A stretch of 64,000 nt of DNA from Streptomyces monomycini (GCF_022271435.1 NZ_JAFIQY010000025.1:1-64000), one strand, 5' to 3'. Positions 1 to 8,786 are shown, numbered from the stretch's first letter. The notes: generated by a model from the letters alone, not told the origin. Numbers and translations are program-made.

Positions 1-1375
1 GCACGCCCCGCCGCCCGGCCCGGGCGGCACGGAGCCGCAGCCGGGCGCGCCAGCGGACGGACAGCCACACCCGCCCCACCAGAGCCCGCAGCCCCACCAG
101 GCCCATCAGACCCCACCCCAGCAGCCCCACCACCCCCATCCGCCCCACCCTCAGGCCGGCCAGCAGCCCCACTGGCAGCAGTACGACCCCTGGCGGGCGG
201 CGCAGCACGGCGCGGCGATGCCTCTCGGTACGCCGCCCCCACCGCCGCCGGCTCCCCGGCGCAACCGCCGCGGCGCGCTGGCCGCGGGCGCGGTGGTCCT
301 GGCGCTGCTGGCGGGCGGTGTCGGCGGCGGCGTCGGCGCGTACATCGAACGCAACGGGGGCCTCGGCAGCATCGAGCTGCCGCAGGACACCGGCGACCAG
401 GGCGGCCGCAAGCCGGACAGCGTGGCCGGCATTGCACAGGCGGCGCTGCCCAGCGTGGTCACCCTGCACGTGCGCGGCAACAGTGAGCAGGGCACCGGCA
501 CCGGCTTCGTCCTCGACAAGCAGGGCCACATCCTCACCAACAACCATGTCGTCGAGCCGGCCGGCACCGGCGGCGAGATATCGGTCTCCTTCAGCGGCGG
601 CCAGACGGCCAAGGCCAAGGTCATCGGCCGGGACGGCGGCTACGACCTGGCCGTCGTGCAGGTCCAGGGCGTCTCCGGGCTGCGCCCGCTGGCGCTCGGC
701 GACTCCGACTCGGTACGGGTCGGCGACCCGGTCGTGGCGATCGGCGCCCCGTACGACCTCGCCAACACCGTCACCGCCGGCATCATCAGCGCCAAGCAGC
801 GGCCCATCACGGCGGGCGGCAAGAAGGGCGACGGCAGCGACATCTCGTACGTGGACGCCCTGCAGACCGACGCCCCGATCAATCCGGGCAACTCCGGCGG
901 CCCGCTCGTCGACTCCCGGGCCCGGGTGATCGGCATCAACAGCGCCATCCGCGCGGCCGGCAGCTCCGGCGGCGGCCTGGACGGCGGCGGCCAGGGCGGC
1001 AGCATCGGCCTGGGCTTCGCCATACCGATCAACCAGGGCAAGTGGGTGGCCGAGCAGCTGATCAACAAGGGCAAGGTTTTGCACCCGGTGATCGGCGTCA
1101 CGCTGGAGATGGAGTACGCGGGCGACGGCGCGCGGGTCAGTTCCAAGAGCAAGGACGGCGGCGTCCCCGTCACGCCCGGCGGCCCGGGTGACAAGGCGGG
1201 CATCAAGCCGCGGGACGTGATCACCAAGGTGGACGGGCAGCCCGTGCACAGCGGCGAGGAGCTGATCATCAAGATCCGCAGCCACCGGCCGGGCGACCGG
1301 CTCACGCTGACCCTGCGGCGCGACGGCAAGGAGCAGACCGCCCAGCTGACGCTCGGTGCCGCCGGCCAGGAGTAG
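1..1375 (+). CDS. HtrA/DegP-like trypsin-family serine protease with PDZ domain (5' end outside window)
   Basis: Membrane-anchored extracytoplasmic quality-control protease. The reading frame is open from base 2 with no stop, and the upstream part is Pro/His/Gln-rich, so the true start lies before the window; ATG 218 is only the first internal Met. Numbering from ATG 218: a proline-rich cytoplasmic stretch, one transmembrane helix (about 20-42), then a trypsin-like domain with His110 (TNNHVV), Asp143 (YDLAVV) and Ser226 (GNSGGPL), and a C-terminal PDZ domain (about 290-385) with a GIKPRDVI-type binding loop. All three catalytic residues are present. It lies directly upstream of tatB, an arrangement I recall from other Streptomyces, where a sigma/anti-sigma pair usually precedes it. 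Confidence 0.93.
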   Translation, partial: HAPPPGPGGTEPQPGAPADGQPHPPHQSPQPHQAHQTPPQQPHHPHPPHPQAGQQPHWQQYDPWRAAQHGAAMPLGTPPPPPPAPRRNRRGALAAGAVVLALLAGGVGGGVGAYIERNGGLGSIELPQDTGDQGGRKPDSVAGIAQAALPSVVTLHVRGNSEQGTGTGFVLDKQGHILTNNHVVEPAGTGGEISVSFSGGQTAKAKVIGRDGGYDLAVVQVQGVSGLRPLALGDSDSVRVGDPVVAIGAPYDLANTVTAGIISAKQRPITAGGKKGDGSDISYVDALQTDAPINPGNSGGPLVDSRARVIGINSAIRAAGSSGGGLDGGGQGGSIGLGFAIPINQGKWVAEQLINKGKVLHPVIGVTLEMEYAGDGARVSSKSKDGGVPVTPGGPGDKAGIKPRDVITKVDGQPVHSGEELIIKIRSHRPGDRLTLTLRRDGKEQTAQLTLGAAGQE

Positions 1376-1532
1376 CGGGGCACGGGCGTGTTTGCACGGT
1401 GTTGGGACGGGCGACTCCCGCCGGACGCCACGGGCCAGGTACCGTGATAGGCGGCCTGGCCCATAGGCCCGACACGTCCCCCCAGACCCCCCTGGGTCCT
1501 GGTAGGCCACGGATGACCCAAGGAGCTGCAAG

Positions 1533-2027
1533 GTGTTCTTCGACATAGGACCCCTAGAGCTGATCGCGCTCGTGATCCTTGCGGTACTGATCTTCGGGCC
1601 GGACAAGCTGCCCAAGGTGATCGCCGATGTCATGGGGTTCGTGCGCAAGGTGCGGGCGTTCTCGGACAACGCCAAGGAAGACATCCGCAGCGAGCTGGGG
1701 CCGGAGTTCAAGGACTTCGAGTTCGAGGACCTCAAGCCCAAGAACTTCGTCCGCAAGCACGTGCTGGAGAACGACCAGTACGGCCTCCAGGAGATCCGTA
1801 ACGGCTTCGACCTGAAGAAGGAGATGGCCGAGGTCACGGACGCCGTGCACGGTGTCGACAGCGCCTCCGCCGCCGACCCGGGGCCCGCGTCCCGGGTGAA
1901 CTTCAGCAAGGAGTCCCCGGCCGCCGGGACCGGCTCCGGCGGCGGGTCCGCCGCGCCGGACATGTTCACCAAGGGCGCGAAGCCGGCCCGCGGCGAGCGC
2001 CCTCCGTTCGATCCCGATGCCACCTGA
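1533..2027 (+). CDS. tatB: Sec-independent protein translocase TatB
   Basis: Component of the twin-arginine translocase, which with TatC recognises folded precursors. The 164-residue product begins with a short periplasmic N-terminus and a single hydrophobic helix (about residues 6-22), followed by the family's GPDKLPK hinge and a long charged amphipathic helix (about 24-60). The C-terminal 60 residues are flexible and Gly/Ser/Pro-rich, as in actinobacterial TatB. The GTG start at 1533 is preceded by AGGAGCT at 1521. TatA-type proteins are shorter, and the extended acidic region after the helix favours TatB. It is separated from the protease gene by 157 bp and may have its own promoter. Confidence 0.9.
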   Translation: MFFDIGPLELIALVILAVLIFGPDKLPKVIADVMGFVRKVRAFSDNAKEDIRSELGPEFKDFEFEDLKPKNFVRKHVLENDQYGLQEIRNGFDLKKEMAEVTDAVHGVDSASAADPGPASRVNFSKESPAAGTGSGGGSAAPDMFTKGAKPARGERPPFDPDAT

Positions 2028-2154
2028 CTCGTCTTATGCAAGCCTTATGCCCGCTGGTGCCGAACGGGTTGACTATGCTCCCGGTGTCCGGGGTGAGGTC
2101 GCCTGAGGGGGGCGGGCCGCCCACGACGCAGGGCAAATAGGAGGCTCCGCGCAG

Positions 2155-2880
2155 ATGGAGACGACGGGTCGGGCAGGAGTTCAGGCGGTCACCGCCGGCA
2201 CCGGACGGAAGGTCGACGGTTATCTGTCGGCCGCGTTCCCGTGGTACGGACTCGACGACGCGTTCACCGGTCCCCGCTGGCTGCTGCAGGTCGGCGCGGC
2301 CGCGGACGGCACGGTCGAGCACGGCGCGACCGGCCACGGCCAGCAGCCCACCATAAAGGTGGAGAGCACACCGGACGCGGAACGCTTCGCGGTCGTGGTG
2401 ACCGTCGCCAGCCGGCCCGTGCGGCGCAGCGCCGACGGCACCGGGGTCCTGGACGCCACCTCCACGTCCACCGCGGCCTGGCTCGCCGGATCGGGTCTGC
2501 TCTCCCGCACCTGGCCCACCCAGATGGACCGCACGCTCCGCCAGGACTGGCTCGACCAGCAGACGATGCTCGCCTGGGAGCTGGCGGACGACCTCGGCGG
2601 CGAGGGCTGGAGCGCGCTGACGCTGCCGGTGGACGGCGTACCGACGCCGTTCCGCTACCGGGAGTCGGAGTACGGCTGGGTGCTGGCCGGCTCGGCGGGC
2701 GACGGCCCGGAGGGCGTGCACATCGGGGGATACGGGCGCGGCATGAGCGCGTACGGGCTGGGCTTCGCGGTGGTCAAGGACATCGCCGCGTACGAGAGCG
2801 GCGACAGCGGCACGCGGCCGGCGGCCACCGGCGACGCGCGGACCGGCGACGTGCCCGCGGAAGGCGTGGCGGCGGACTGA
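2155..2880 (+). CDS. Conserved actinobacterial protein of unknown function
   Basis: A 241-residue soluble protein without a signal peptide or membrane segment. The ATG start at 2155 has an AGGAGG ribosome-binding site at 2141-2146. Codon use is typical of the host. The middle contains a conserved-looking region rich in Trp and Tyr (DRTLRQDWLDQQ, EGWSALTLPVDG, FRYRESEYGWVLAG), and the last 40 residues look disordered. I do not recognise a catalytic motif. It lies between tatB and the convergent mrp gene, and both converge on a strong hairpin. An AT-richer segment around 2030-2080 (several TTATGC/TATGCT elements) may hold its promoter. Confidence 0.75.
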   Translation: METTGRAGVQAVTAGTGRKVDGYLSAAFPWYGLDDAFTGPRWLLQVGAAADGTVEHGATGHGQQPTIKVESTPDAERFAVVVTVASRPVRRSADGTGVLDATSTSTAAWLAGSGLLSRTWPTQMDRTLRQDWLDQQTMLAWELADDLGGEGWSALTLPVDGVPTPFRYRESEYGWVLAGSAGDGPEGVHIGGYGRGMSAYGLGFAVVKDIAAYESGDSGTRPAATGDARTGDVPAEGVAAD

Positions 2881-2980
2881 GCCGAGCGCGGGCCGGGCCT
2901 ACGGGCCGGGCCCGGCGCACGCCCGCCGCACGGGCCCGGCCCGGCGCACGCCCGCCGCACGCCCGCCGTACGACGACGAA

Positions 2981-3003
2981 GGGCGGGCCCGTCGGGCCCG
3001 CCC
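2981..3003. terminator. Bidirectional terminator hairpin
   Basis: A perfect 10-bp stem (GGGCGGGCCC with GGGCCCGCCC) and a 3-nt loop lie between two convergent genes, 40 bp from the mrp stop. There is no U-tract, as is common in streptomycetes. The preceding 2910-2970 stretch contains short direct repeats of GGCGCACGCCCGCCGCAC. Confidence 0.75.
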
Positions 3004-3043
3004 CTCCGTATGTCCCGGCCGCCGTCCCCGGCCGCCGGGCGCG

Positions 3044-4204
3044 TCAGAACTTGTTGCGCGGGGTGATCCCCAGCGACATGCCCGACAGGCCGCGCTGGCG
3101 GCCGCCCAGCTTGCCCGCGATGGCCCGGATGGCCGCGCCGGCGGGAGACTCCGGGTCGGTCAGCACGACCGGCTTGCCCTCGTCGCCGCCCTCGCGCAGC
3201 CGTACGTCGATCGGGATGGCCCCCAGCACCGGCACCTGCGTGCCGGTCGTCTTCGTCAGGCCCTCGGCGACCCGCTCGCCGCCGCCGGTGCCGAACACGT
3301 CCACCATCTCGTCGCAGTGCGGGCAGGGCAGCCCGGACATGTTCTCCACCACGCCGACGATCTTCTGGTGGGTCTGTACGGCGATGGAGCCGGCCCGCTC
3401 GGCGACCTCGGCGGCGGCCTGCTGCGGGGTCGTGACGACCAGGATCTCGGCGTTCGGTACGAGCTGCGCCACGGAGATGGCGATGTCGCCGGTGCCCGGG
3501 GGCAGGTCGAGCAGCAGGACGTCCAGGTCGCCCCAGTACACGTCGGCCAGGAACTGCTGGAGCGCGCGGTGCAGCATCGGACCGCGCCAGACCACCGGGG
3601 CGTTGCCCGGGGTGAACATGCCGATGGAGATCACCTTCACGCCGTGGGCCGACGGCGGCATGATCATGTTCTCGACCTGGGTGGGGCGGCCGTCCGCGCC
3701 CAGCATCCGGGGCACCGAGTGGCCGTAGATGTCGGCGTCCACCACGCCGACCTTCAGGCCGTCGGCCGCCATCGCCGCGGCCAGGTTGACCGTCACCGAC
3801 GACTTGCCGACGCCGCCCTTGCCGGAGGCGACCGCGTAGACCCGGGTCAGCGACCCCGGCTTGGCGAACGGCACCTCGCGCTCGGCGGTGCCGCCGCGCA
3901 GCGAGGACGCCAGCTCCTTGCGCTGCTCGTCGCTCATCACGTCCAGGTCGACCGAGACGCCGGTGACACCCTCGACACGGCTCACGGCCTCGCGCACGTT
4001 CGAGGTGATCGTCTCGCGCATCGGGCAGCCGGCGACCGTCAGGTAGACCGCCACCGCCACCGCGCCGTCCGCCGCGATCTCCACCGATTTGACCATGCCC
4101 AGTTCGGTGATGGGGCGGTGGATCTCGGGGTCGTTCACCGTGGCGAGCGCGGCGTGGACCGCGTCCTCGCCGGGTGCTGCGCCTTGGGGCGTGTCGGTAG
4201 CCAT
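3044..4204 (-). CDS. mrp: Mrp/ApbC/NBP35-family iron-sulfur cluster carrier ATPase
   Basis: Scaffold or carrier P-loop ATPase that assembles and delivers [4Fe-4S] clusters. The 386-residue protein has an N-terminal MIP18/DUF59 domain (about 12-95) with the AGCPMRE segment (Cys60), then a ParA-like ATPase domain with the deviant Walker A GKGGVGKSS (128-136), and the cluster-binding CPHC pair (Cys294, Cys297). The start at 4204 has no Shine-Dalgarno sequence; instead a TAGTAT -10 box ends 6 nt before the ATG, so the mRNA is probably leaderless. It is the counterpart of the Mrp proteins of other actinobacteria. Confidence 0.93.
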   Translation of the reverse strand: MATDTPQGAAPGEDAVHAALATVNDPEIHRPITELGMVKSVEIAADGAVAVAVYLTVAGCPMRETITSNVREAVSRVEGVTGVSVDLDVMSDEQRKELASSLRGGTAEREVPFAKPGSLTRVYAVASGKGGVGKSSVTVNLAAAMAADGLKVGVVDADIYGHSVPRMLGADGRPTQVENMIMPPSAHGVKVISIGMFTPGNAPVVWRGPMLHRALQQFLADVYWGDLDVLLLDLPPGTGDIAISVAQLVPNAEILVVTTPQQAAAEVAERAGSIAVQTHQKIVGVVENMSGLPCPHCDEMVDVFGTGGGERVAEGLTKTTGTQVPVLGAIPIDVRLREGGDEGKPVVLTDPESPAGAAIRAIAGKLGGRQRGLSGMSLGITPRNKF

Positions 4205-4210
4205 GCCGAA

Positions 4211-4240
4211 ATACTACGGCCGCGCGAAAGCGTGTCCCAA
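4211..4240 (-). promoter_or_regulatory. Probable leaderless promoter of mrp
   Basis: On the minus strand TTGGGA (4240-4235) is followed after 18 bp by TAGTAT (4216-4211), with 6 nt left before the ATG at 4204. This matches a housekeeping sigma promoter whose transcript starts at or next to the start codon. Confidence 0.6.
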
Positions 4241-4355
4241 AGGGGCGGTGGTCGGGCGACGGGCGGGCCTACGGCGCCGGTGGGGGCCTCCGGAAAGGCC
4301 GGTGGGCGGTCGTGTTCGTCACTCCCCGGCGCCTGTCCCGCTCCGCCCGCCGGGA

Positions 4356-4946
4356 CTACTCCCGGCGCCGGCCTTCCTGCTCGCTCTCCGCGTCCACCAT
4401 CTGACGCAGCTCCAGCTCCTTCAGCAGATCCTGGAGTTCGGAGCGGATCCAGTCACGGGTGGCCACCTCGCCCAGGCCCAGCCGCAGCGCCGCCACCTCC
4501 CGGGTCAGGTACTCGGTGTCGGCGATGGCCCGCTCGTTCTGCTTGCGGTCCTGCTCACGGGTGACCCGGTCCCGGTCGTCCTGCCGGTTCTGCGCCAAGA
4601 GGATCAGCGGCGCCGCGTAGGACGCCTGGAGCGAGAGCATCAGGGTCAGGAAGATGAACGGGTAGTTGTCGAAGCGCAGATGCCCGGGCGCGGCGATGTT
4701 CCAGATGATCCACACCACGATGATCACCGTCATCCAGACGATGAACCGGCCGGTCCCCAGAAAGCGGGCGATCTTCTCCGACAGCCGCCCGAACGCCTCC
4801 GGGTCGTACTCCGGCAGCAGGCTGCGCCGGGGCGCGCGCGGCTGGTCCAGGCGCACCCGGGGGCGCCCGCCGCCCGGCCCGGGCCCCGGCGTCGCGCTCA
4901 GCGCCCGCGCACGCTCCTTGACACCGTCCCGTTCCTCAGCGCCCAT
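4356..4946 (-). CDS. DUF1003 family membrane protein
   Basis: A 196-residue protein with a charged N-terminal region (1-60), two transmembrane helices (about 66-85 and 95-118, the second containing the family's SLQASYAAPLILLAQNRQ signature), and a C-terminal charged coiled-coil-like region with the typical DRDRV...DTEYLTREV pattern. The function of DUF1003 is unknown. The start ATG lies inside the 3' end of the upstream CBS/MgtE-like gene (11-nt overlap) and has a GGAGGGAGAA site, so the two are translationally coupled and probably act together in divalent-cation physiology. Confidence 0.88.
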   Translation of the reverse strand: MGAEERDGVKERARALSATPGPGPGGGRPRVRLDQPRAPRRSLLPEYDPEAFGRLSEKIARFLGTGRFIVWMTVIIVVWIIWNIAAPGHLRFDNYPFIFLTLMLSLQASYAAPLILLAQNRQDDRDRVTREQDRKQNERAIADTEYLTREVAALRLGLGEVATRDWIRSELQDLLKELELRQMVDAESEQEGRRRE

Positions 4947-6234
4947 CGTCCGGTTCTCCCTCCCGGTCCGCTGCCGCGCCCGGCGGCCCGTGCATCTCCG
5001 CCTCCCGCCAGTCGTCGGGCAGCAGGTGGTCCAGTACGTCGTCGACGGTCACCGCGCCCAGCAGGGAGCCGCTCTCGTCCACGACCGGTGCCGCCACCAT
5101 GTTGTACGTCGCCAGATAGCTGGTCACCTCGTTCAGCGGGGTGCCCGGCGGCAGCGGTGGCAGATCGGTGTCCGCGACCGAGCTGACCAGCGTGAACGGC
5201 GGGTCGCGCAGCAGCCGCTGGAAGTGCACCAGTCCCAGGTACTTGCCGGTCGGCGTCTCGTCCGGCGGCCGGCACACGTACACCTGCGCCGCCAGCGACG
5301 GCGACAGGTCCGGGTCACGCACCCGCGCCAGCGCGTCCGCGATCGTCGCGTCCGGCCGCAGCACGATCGGCTCGGTCGTCATCAGACCGCCCGCGGTGCG
5401 CTCCTCGTACGCCAGCAGACGCCGTACGTCCGCCGCGTCGTCCGGCCGCATCAGGCCCAGCAGCCGTTCCTTCTCCTCCTCCGGCAGCTCGGAGAGCAGG
5501 TCGGCGGCGTCGTCCGGGTCCATCGCCTCCAGGACGTCGGCGGCCCGCTCCTCCGCGAGCTTGCCCATGATCTCGACCCGGTCGTCCTCCGGCAGCTCCT
5601 CCAGGACGTCCGCCAGCCGGTCGTCGTCCAGCGCCGCGGCCACCTCGCCGCGCCGCTTCGGTGTCAGGTGGTGCAGGGCGCTGGCCAGGTCCGCCGGGCG
5701 CAGCTGCTCGAAGGTGGCGAGCAGGTTCTCGGCGCCCTGTCCGTGCTCCTCGAGGGAGAAACCGGTCACCGCCGACCAGTCGACCGTCAGCACCTCTCCC
5801 TTGCGGCGCAGCGCCCCGCCCTTCCCCTTCCGTACGAAGACCTTGTCGATCTCCCAGTCACGGCGCGCCGGCAACTGGATGATGCCGATGTCCAGGACGG
5901 TGGCCTCCTCGCCCGACTCGACCAGGCTCACCCGGCGGTCCAGCAGCTCACCGAGGACCAGCGTCTCCGAAGCCCGCTGTTCGAAGCGCCGCATGTTCAC
6001 CACGCCGGTGGTGATCACCTGGCCGGACTCCACGCCCGTCACCCGGGTCATCGGCAGGAAGATCCGGCGCCGGCTGATCACCTCGACGACCAGGCCCAGC
6101 AGCCGGGGTGGCCGGCCGCCCACCCGCAACATCGCGACCAGGTCGCGGACCCGGCCGACCTGGTCGCCGTTGGGGTCGAAGACGGCGATGCCCGCGAGAT
6201 GGGAGACGAACACCCGAGGGGTGACCACCGCCAT
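4936..6234 (-). CDS. Soluble MgtE-like protein: PRC-barrel-like domain, MgtE N domain and CBS pair, no channel domain
   Basis: Likely Mg2+-sensing cytoplasmic protein. N-terminal residues (about 5-110) resemble a PRC-barrel (FDPNGDQVGRVRDLV). Residues about 150-290 form an acidic helical MgtE N domain with repeated L-P-E-[ED]-D-R and DPDDAADLL motifs, and about 290-420 form two CBS repeats. MgtE transporters continue into a five-helix membrane domain; this protein stops at 432 residues without it. ATG 6234 was chosen because GGAGG lies 8 nt upstream; GTG 6249 is an in-frame alternative. It overlaps the DUF1003 gene, whose two helices could supply the membrane anchor. Confidence 0.88.
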   Translation of the reverse strand: MAVVTPRVFVSHLAGIAVFDPNGDQVGRVRDLVAMLRVGGRPPRLLGLVVEVISRRRIFLPMTRVTGVESGQVITTGVVNMRRFEQRASETLVLGELLDRRVSLVESGEEATVLDIGIIQLPARRDWEIDKVFVRKGKGGALRRKGEVLTVDWSAVTGFSLEEHGQGAENLLATFEQLRPADLASALHHLTPKRRGEVAAALDDDRLADVLEELPEDDRVEIMGKLAEERAADVLEAMDPDDAADLLSELPEEEKERLLGLMRPDDAADVRRLLAYEERTAGGLMTTEPIVLRPDATIADALARVRDPDLSPSLAAQVYVCRPPDETPTGKYLGLVHFQRLLRDPPFTLVSSVADTDLPPLPPGTPLNEVTSYLATYNMVAAPVVDESGSLLGAVTVDDVLDHLLPDDWREAEMHGPPGAAADREGEPDDGR

Positions 6235-6514
6235 GCCGAGTGCCTCCACTTCCGTTCCGCTGCGCCGTAGCGGGCCGCCGCGATGCCGCGCGGCCGCGCC
6301 CCCTCTTCCCTGGCGTTACGTGTTGCCGCTTCTGCGCAGGTGAAGCCCCTCAGGCGGGCTTGATCCGAAATCAGGCTAACGTGCACCACCCGGTGCCGCC
6401 CCGGCGGAAAGGGCCGTACGGTGTCCACCGCGCACTCCGCCGTACGACGTGCCCGGGCCCGGGTACGCTGCCGTACTGCCGTCGAGGTCATCCGTATCAG
6501 GAGGCAGAACCGTC

Positions 6515-7309
6515 GTGACCGCTTTCCCCTCGGCAGGCCCCGCCGGGGCCTGCTCCCGCCGCCCGGCCGCACCCCGTCGCAGGCGTGGGGCGACGCTGAC
6601 GGCGGCGGTGTGCGCGGTGCTCGCCGGGGCACTGGCGGGGTGCGCGTCGGAGGACCCGGACGCCGGGACCAACGGGGTCGGCAAACTGCCCGCCGACAAG
6701 ATCCAGGCCAAGGCGCAGACGGCCGCCCGCGGCGCCGGAACGGTACGGCTCTCCGGCAACCTCGTCAGCCAGGGCCGCACCTACAAGCTGGACATGCGGC
6801 TCGGCCCCGGGGGCGCCCGGGGCCAACTCGCCACCGACGCGGCCACCTTCCAGCTGCTGCGGGCCGGCGGCGCGCTCTATCTGAAGGCGGACGCCGGGTT
6901 CTGGGCCCGCGAGAAGAACGCCAACCCGTCGAAGAACGACGAGACGTCCGTCGCCAAGCTCGTCGGCAAGTACGTGAAGGTGCCGGCCACGGACCCCGTC
7001 TACAAGCGCTTCAGCGGCTTCACGGACAAGGACGTCCTGCTCAGCAGCCTCCTCGGCCTGCACGGCAAGCTCGCCACCGGCGACCGCGGCACCCTCGACG
7101 GCACCCGGACCATCCGCATCGCCGCCGGCCAGGGCGCGGGCGGCACCCTCGACGTCTCCCTGGAGGGCGAGCCCTACCCGCTCCGGCTGCGCCGCGCGGG
7201 CGACGCGGGCGAGGTGCGTCTCACCGACTGGGGAAAGCCGGTGGAGATCCAGGCACCGGCGGACAGCCAGGTCATCGACTACGGCAAGTCGATCACGCTG
7301 GGCGACTGA
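6515..7309 (+). CDS. Secreted lipoprotein of unknown function (LppX/LprG-like fold possible)
   Basis: A 264-residue lipoprotein. A twin-arginine-rich positive N-region (RRPAAPRRRRG) precedes a hydrophobic stretch and the lipobox LAGC (Cys about 45), so it is probably exported and lipid-anchored. The mature part alternates beta-strand-like segments (TVRLSGNLVSQGRTYKLDMRLG, GALYLKADAGFW), which recalls the curved beta-sheet of LppX/LprG lipoproteins; this assignment is by pattern only. The GTG start at 6515 was chosen over an upstream ATG at 6449 because AGGAGG lies at 6499-6504. Confidence 0.8.
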   Translation: MTAFPSAGPAGACSRRPAAPRRRRGATLTAAVCAVLAGALAGCASEDPDAGTNGVGKLPADKIQAKAQTAARGAGTVRLSGNLVSQGRTYKLDMRLGPGGARGQLATDAATFQLLRAGGALYLKADAGFWAREKNANPSKNDETSVAKLVGKYVKVPATDPVYKRFSGFTDKDVLLSSLLGLHGKLATGDRGTLDGTRTIRIAAGQGAGGTLDVSLEGEPYPLRLRRAGDAGEVRLTDWGKPVEIQAPADSQVIDYGKSITLGD

Positions 7310-7350
7310 ACGCAGCAACCCCAGTGCCATAGTCGCTCTATGCTGCGGCT

Positions 7351-7635
7351 ATGGCAACGACGACGATTCAGGTCCTGCGAGAGACCCGCGATCACCTTGC
7401 CGAGCTGGCCAGAGAGCGCGGTGTGAGCATCGGTCAGTTGGTCGAAGCGCTTGCCGCAGAGCAGCCGACGGCAGTGCAGCGGGCAGAGCGGCTGGCCGCC
7501 GACCGGGAAGCCGTACGCCGCATGATGGGTGTGCACATCCGCGACGAAGAGTTCGAGCAAGCCCCCGACGTGCTCGGCAACATCTACAAGATCGCTGCCG
7601 AGAAGGTCCGGGCGGCCAAGGGCACCGCAGCGTGA
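7351..7635 (+). CDS. Ribbon-helix-helix antitoxin, VapB-like
   Basis: A 94-residue protein whose first 40 residues fit a ribbon-helix-helix DNA-binding domain (TTIQVLRETRDHLAELARERG, then SIGQLVEALAAE), followed by a charged toxin-binding tail. It overlaps the PIN-domain gene by 4 nt (GTGA), the usual vapBC arrangement. There is no Shine-Dalgarno site; TATGCT at 7339-7344 ends 6 nt before the ATG, indicating a leaderless autoregulated transcript. Third-position GC is visibly lower than in neighbours (many CAA, GAA, CTT, GCA codons), consistent with horizontal acquisition. Confidence 0.85.
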   Translation: MATTTIQVLRETRDHLAELARERGVSIGQLVEALAAEQPTAVQRAERLAADREAVRRMMGVHIRDEEFEQAPDVLGNIYKIAAEKVRAAKGTAA

Positions 7636-8030
7636 TCATCCTGGACACCAGCGCCGTCACGGCGCTCGCCGGCGGCCACAAGACGCTGAACCTCCTGGCC
7701 GGCAACATGGCGAAGACACCCGGCGAACACCTGAGCATCCCCGCTCTGTGCCTCACTCAGGCCGAAGCCGGTGAAGAGAACCTCGCGCAGCGCGTTCTGG
7801 TCTTTTCCTCAGTTGTCGTCGACAGCCTCGACACAACGGCCGCTGTCAGCGTCGGCACCATGATCCGCGACGGCTACGGCGGCCCGGACACCTGCCACGC
7901 GCTCTACTGCGCACTGCCACGCCCCGAGTTCACCGGCATGCCGATCCTGCTGACCGCCGATGAGAACGCCTATCCGCCCGGCGTGGTCACCGTCGACATC
8001 GACTCACCTGGGATGCTCGGCTTCTGCTGA
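7632..8030 (+). CDS. PIN-domain ribonuclease toxin, VapC-like
   Basis: A 132-residue PIN-domain protein. The four expected acidic positions are visible: Asp5 (IILDTSAV), Glu45 (TQAEAGEE), Asp86 (YGGPDTCHA) and Asp110 (LTADEN). VapC toxins cut specific RNAs, often tRNA anticodon loops; the target here cannot be read from sequence. Translation starts at GTG 7632, overlapping the antitoxin stop, so synthesis is coupled. The predicted product is slightly short but has all conserved residues, so it is probably functional. It sits in an otherwise housekeeping region. Confidence 0.85.
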   Translation: MIILDTSAVTALAGGHKTLNLLAGNMAKTPGEHLSIPALCLTQAEAGEENLAQRVLVFSSVVVDSLDTTAAVSVGTMIRDGYGGPDTCHALYCALPRPEFTGMPILLTADENAYPPGVVTVDIDSPGMLGFC

Positions 8031-8067
8031 CGGGCGGCCGGCCCAGGCCGGAGTGGCGGAGAGACGG

Positions 8068-8165
8068 GACGCCCAGGTGTGCCGCGCGCCTGGCGTCCGC
8101 CTTCCGGACCGGCAGCGCCCGTCCGTCCCGTATGCAGAGGAGGCCATGGAAGCGGCCGCCTCCTC
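8068..8165. terminator. Two hairpins between convergent genes
   Basis: Hairpin 1 (8068-8097) pairs GACGCCCAGG with CCTGGCGTC, with one bulge. Hairpin 2 (8137-8165) pairs GAGGAGGC with GCCTCCTC and touches the stop codon of the minus-strand gene. Both separate the toxin gene from the convergent downstream gene. Confidence 0.55.
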
Positions 8166-8736
8166 AGCGCCCCCGCCGCTTCCCCCGCAGCAGCCTGGGC
8201 AGGGCCGCCGGGACGGGGTCGCGGGTGGTGGCCGTGGTGGGGAGGGGACGGGCGGCCTGGGAGCCGTCGTCGAAGTCCGTGGTGGCCGGCGTGTTCGTGA
8301 CCGGCTCCAGGCGCAGTACGCGGCACTCGCGCGCCCAGCGGCGCGGCATCGTCTCCGCGTCCGGCGCGTTGAGCCGCTTGCCCTTGAGGTCTTCCACGGC
8401 GGCCTGCCACGCCTCGCTGTCCGGCTCCAGCTCGGTGACCCGGGCCTGCCAGCCGACCAGCCGGCCGCCCTTGTCCTTGCTGCGCAGGGTGACGGTCGCG
8501 GTGCCGCCGTCGGTCAGCCCGAGGTCGTGCAGCGGCTGCTCGTCGGCCGGGTCGGCCGCCCCGTCCGTCGTACGGCCGGAGCCCGCTCCGACGACGCACG
8601 CGGCGCCGTCGTGCCAGACGTGCCACAGGGCCCGCGCCGGGCCGGTGGCGCCCCGTACCCAGATGAGGCCGGACTTCTTCGTGGCCTCTTCGATGAGCGC
8701 GCGGTCCAGCAGCGCCTGCGACACGGTCTCCGTCAT
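8164..8736 (-). CDS. Conserved hypothetical protein, possibly flavin-binding split-barrel
   Basis: A 190-residue soluble protein. The first 150 residues (SGLIWVRG, ALWHVWHDGAACVVGAGSG, TATVTLRSKDKGGRLVGWQARVTEL) have the strand pattern of pyridoxamine-phosphate-oxidase-like split barrels, but no diagnostic cofactor motif is evident. The C-terminal 40 residues are basic and disordered (RLLRGKRRGR). The start lacks an RBS; TAGGCT (8748-8743) ends 6 nt before the ATG, suggesting a leaderless message. Confidence 0.7.
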   Translation of the reverse strand: MTETVSQALLDRALIEEATKKSGLIWVRGATGPARALWHVWHDGAACVVGAGSGRTTDGAADPADEQPLHDLGLTDGGTATVTLRSKDKGGRLVGWQARVTELEPDSEAWQAAVEDLKGKRLNAPDAETMPRRWARECRVLRLEPVTNTPATTDFDDGSQAARPLPTTATTRDPVPAALPRLLRGKRRGR

Positions 8737-8786
8737 GGGAGCAGCCTAATGGGCGGCGCGCACGCCGCCCGGACCGCTCGGCCCTC

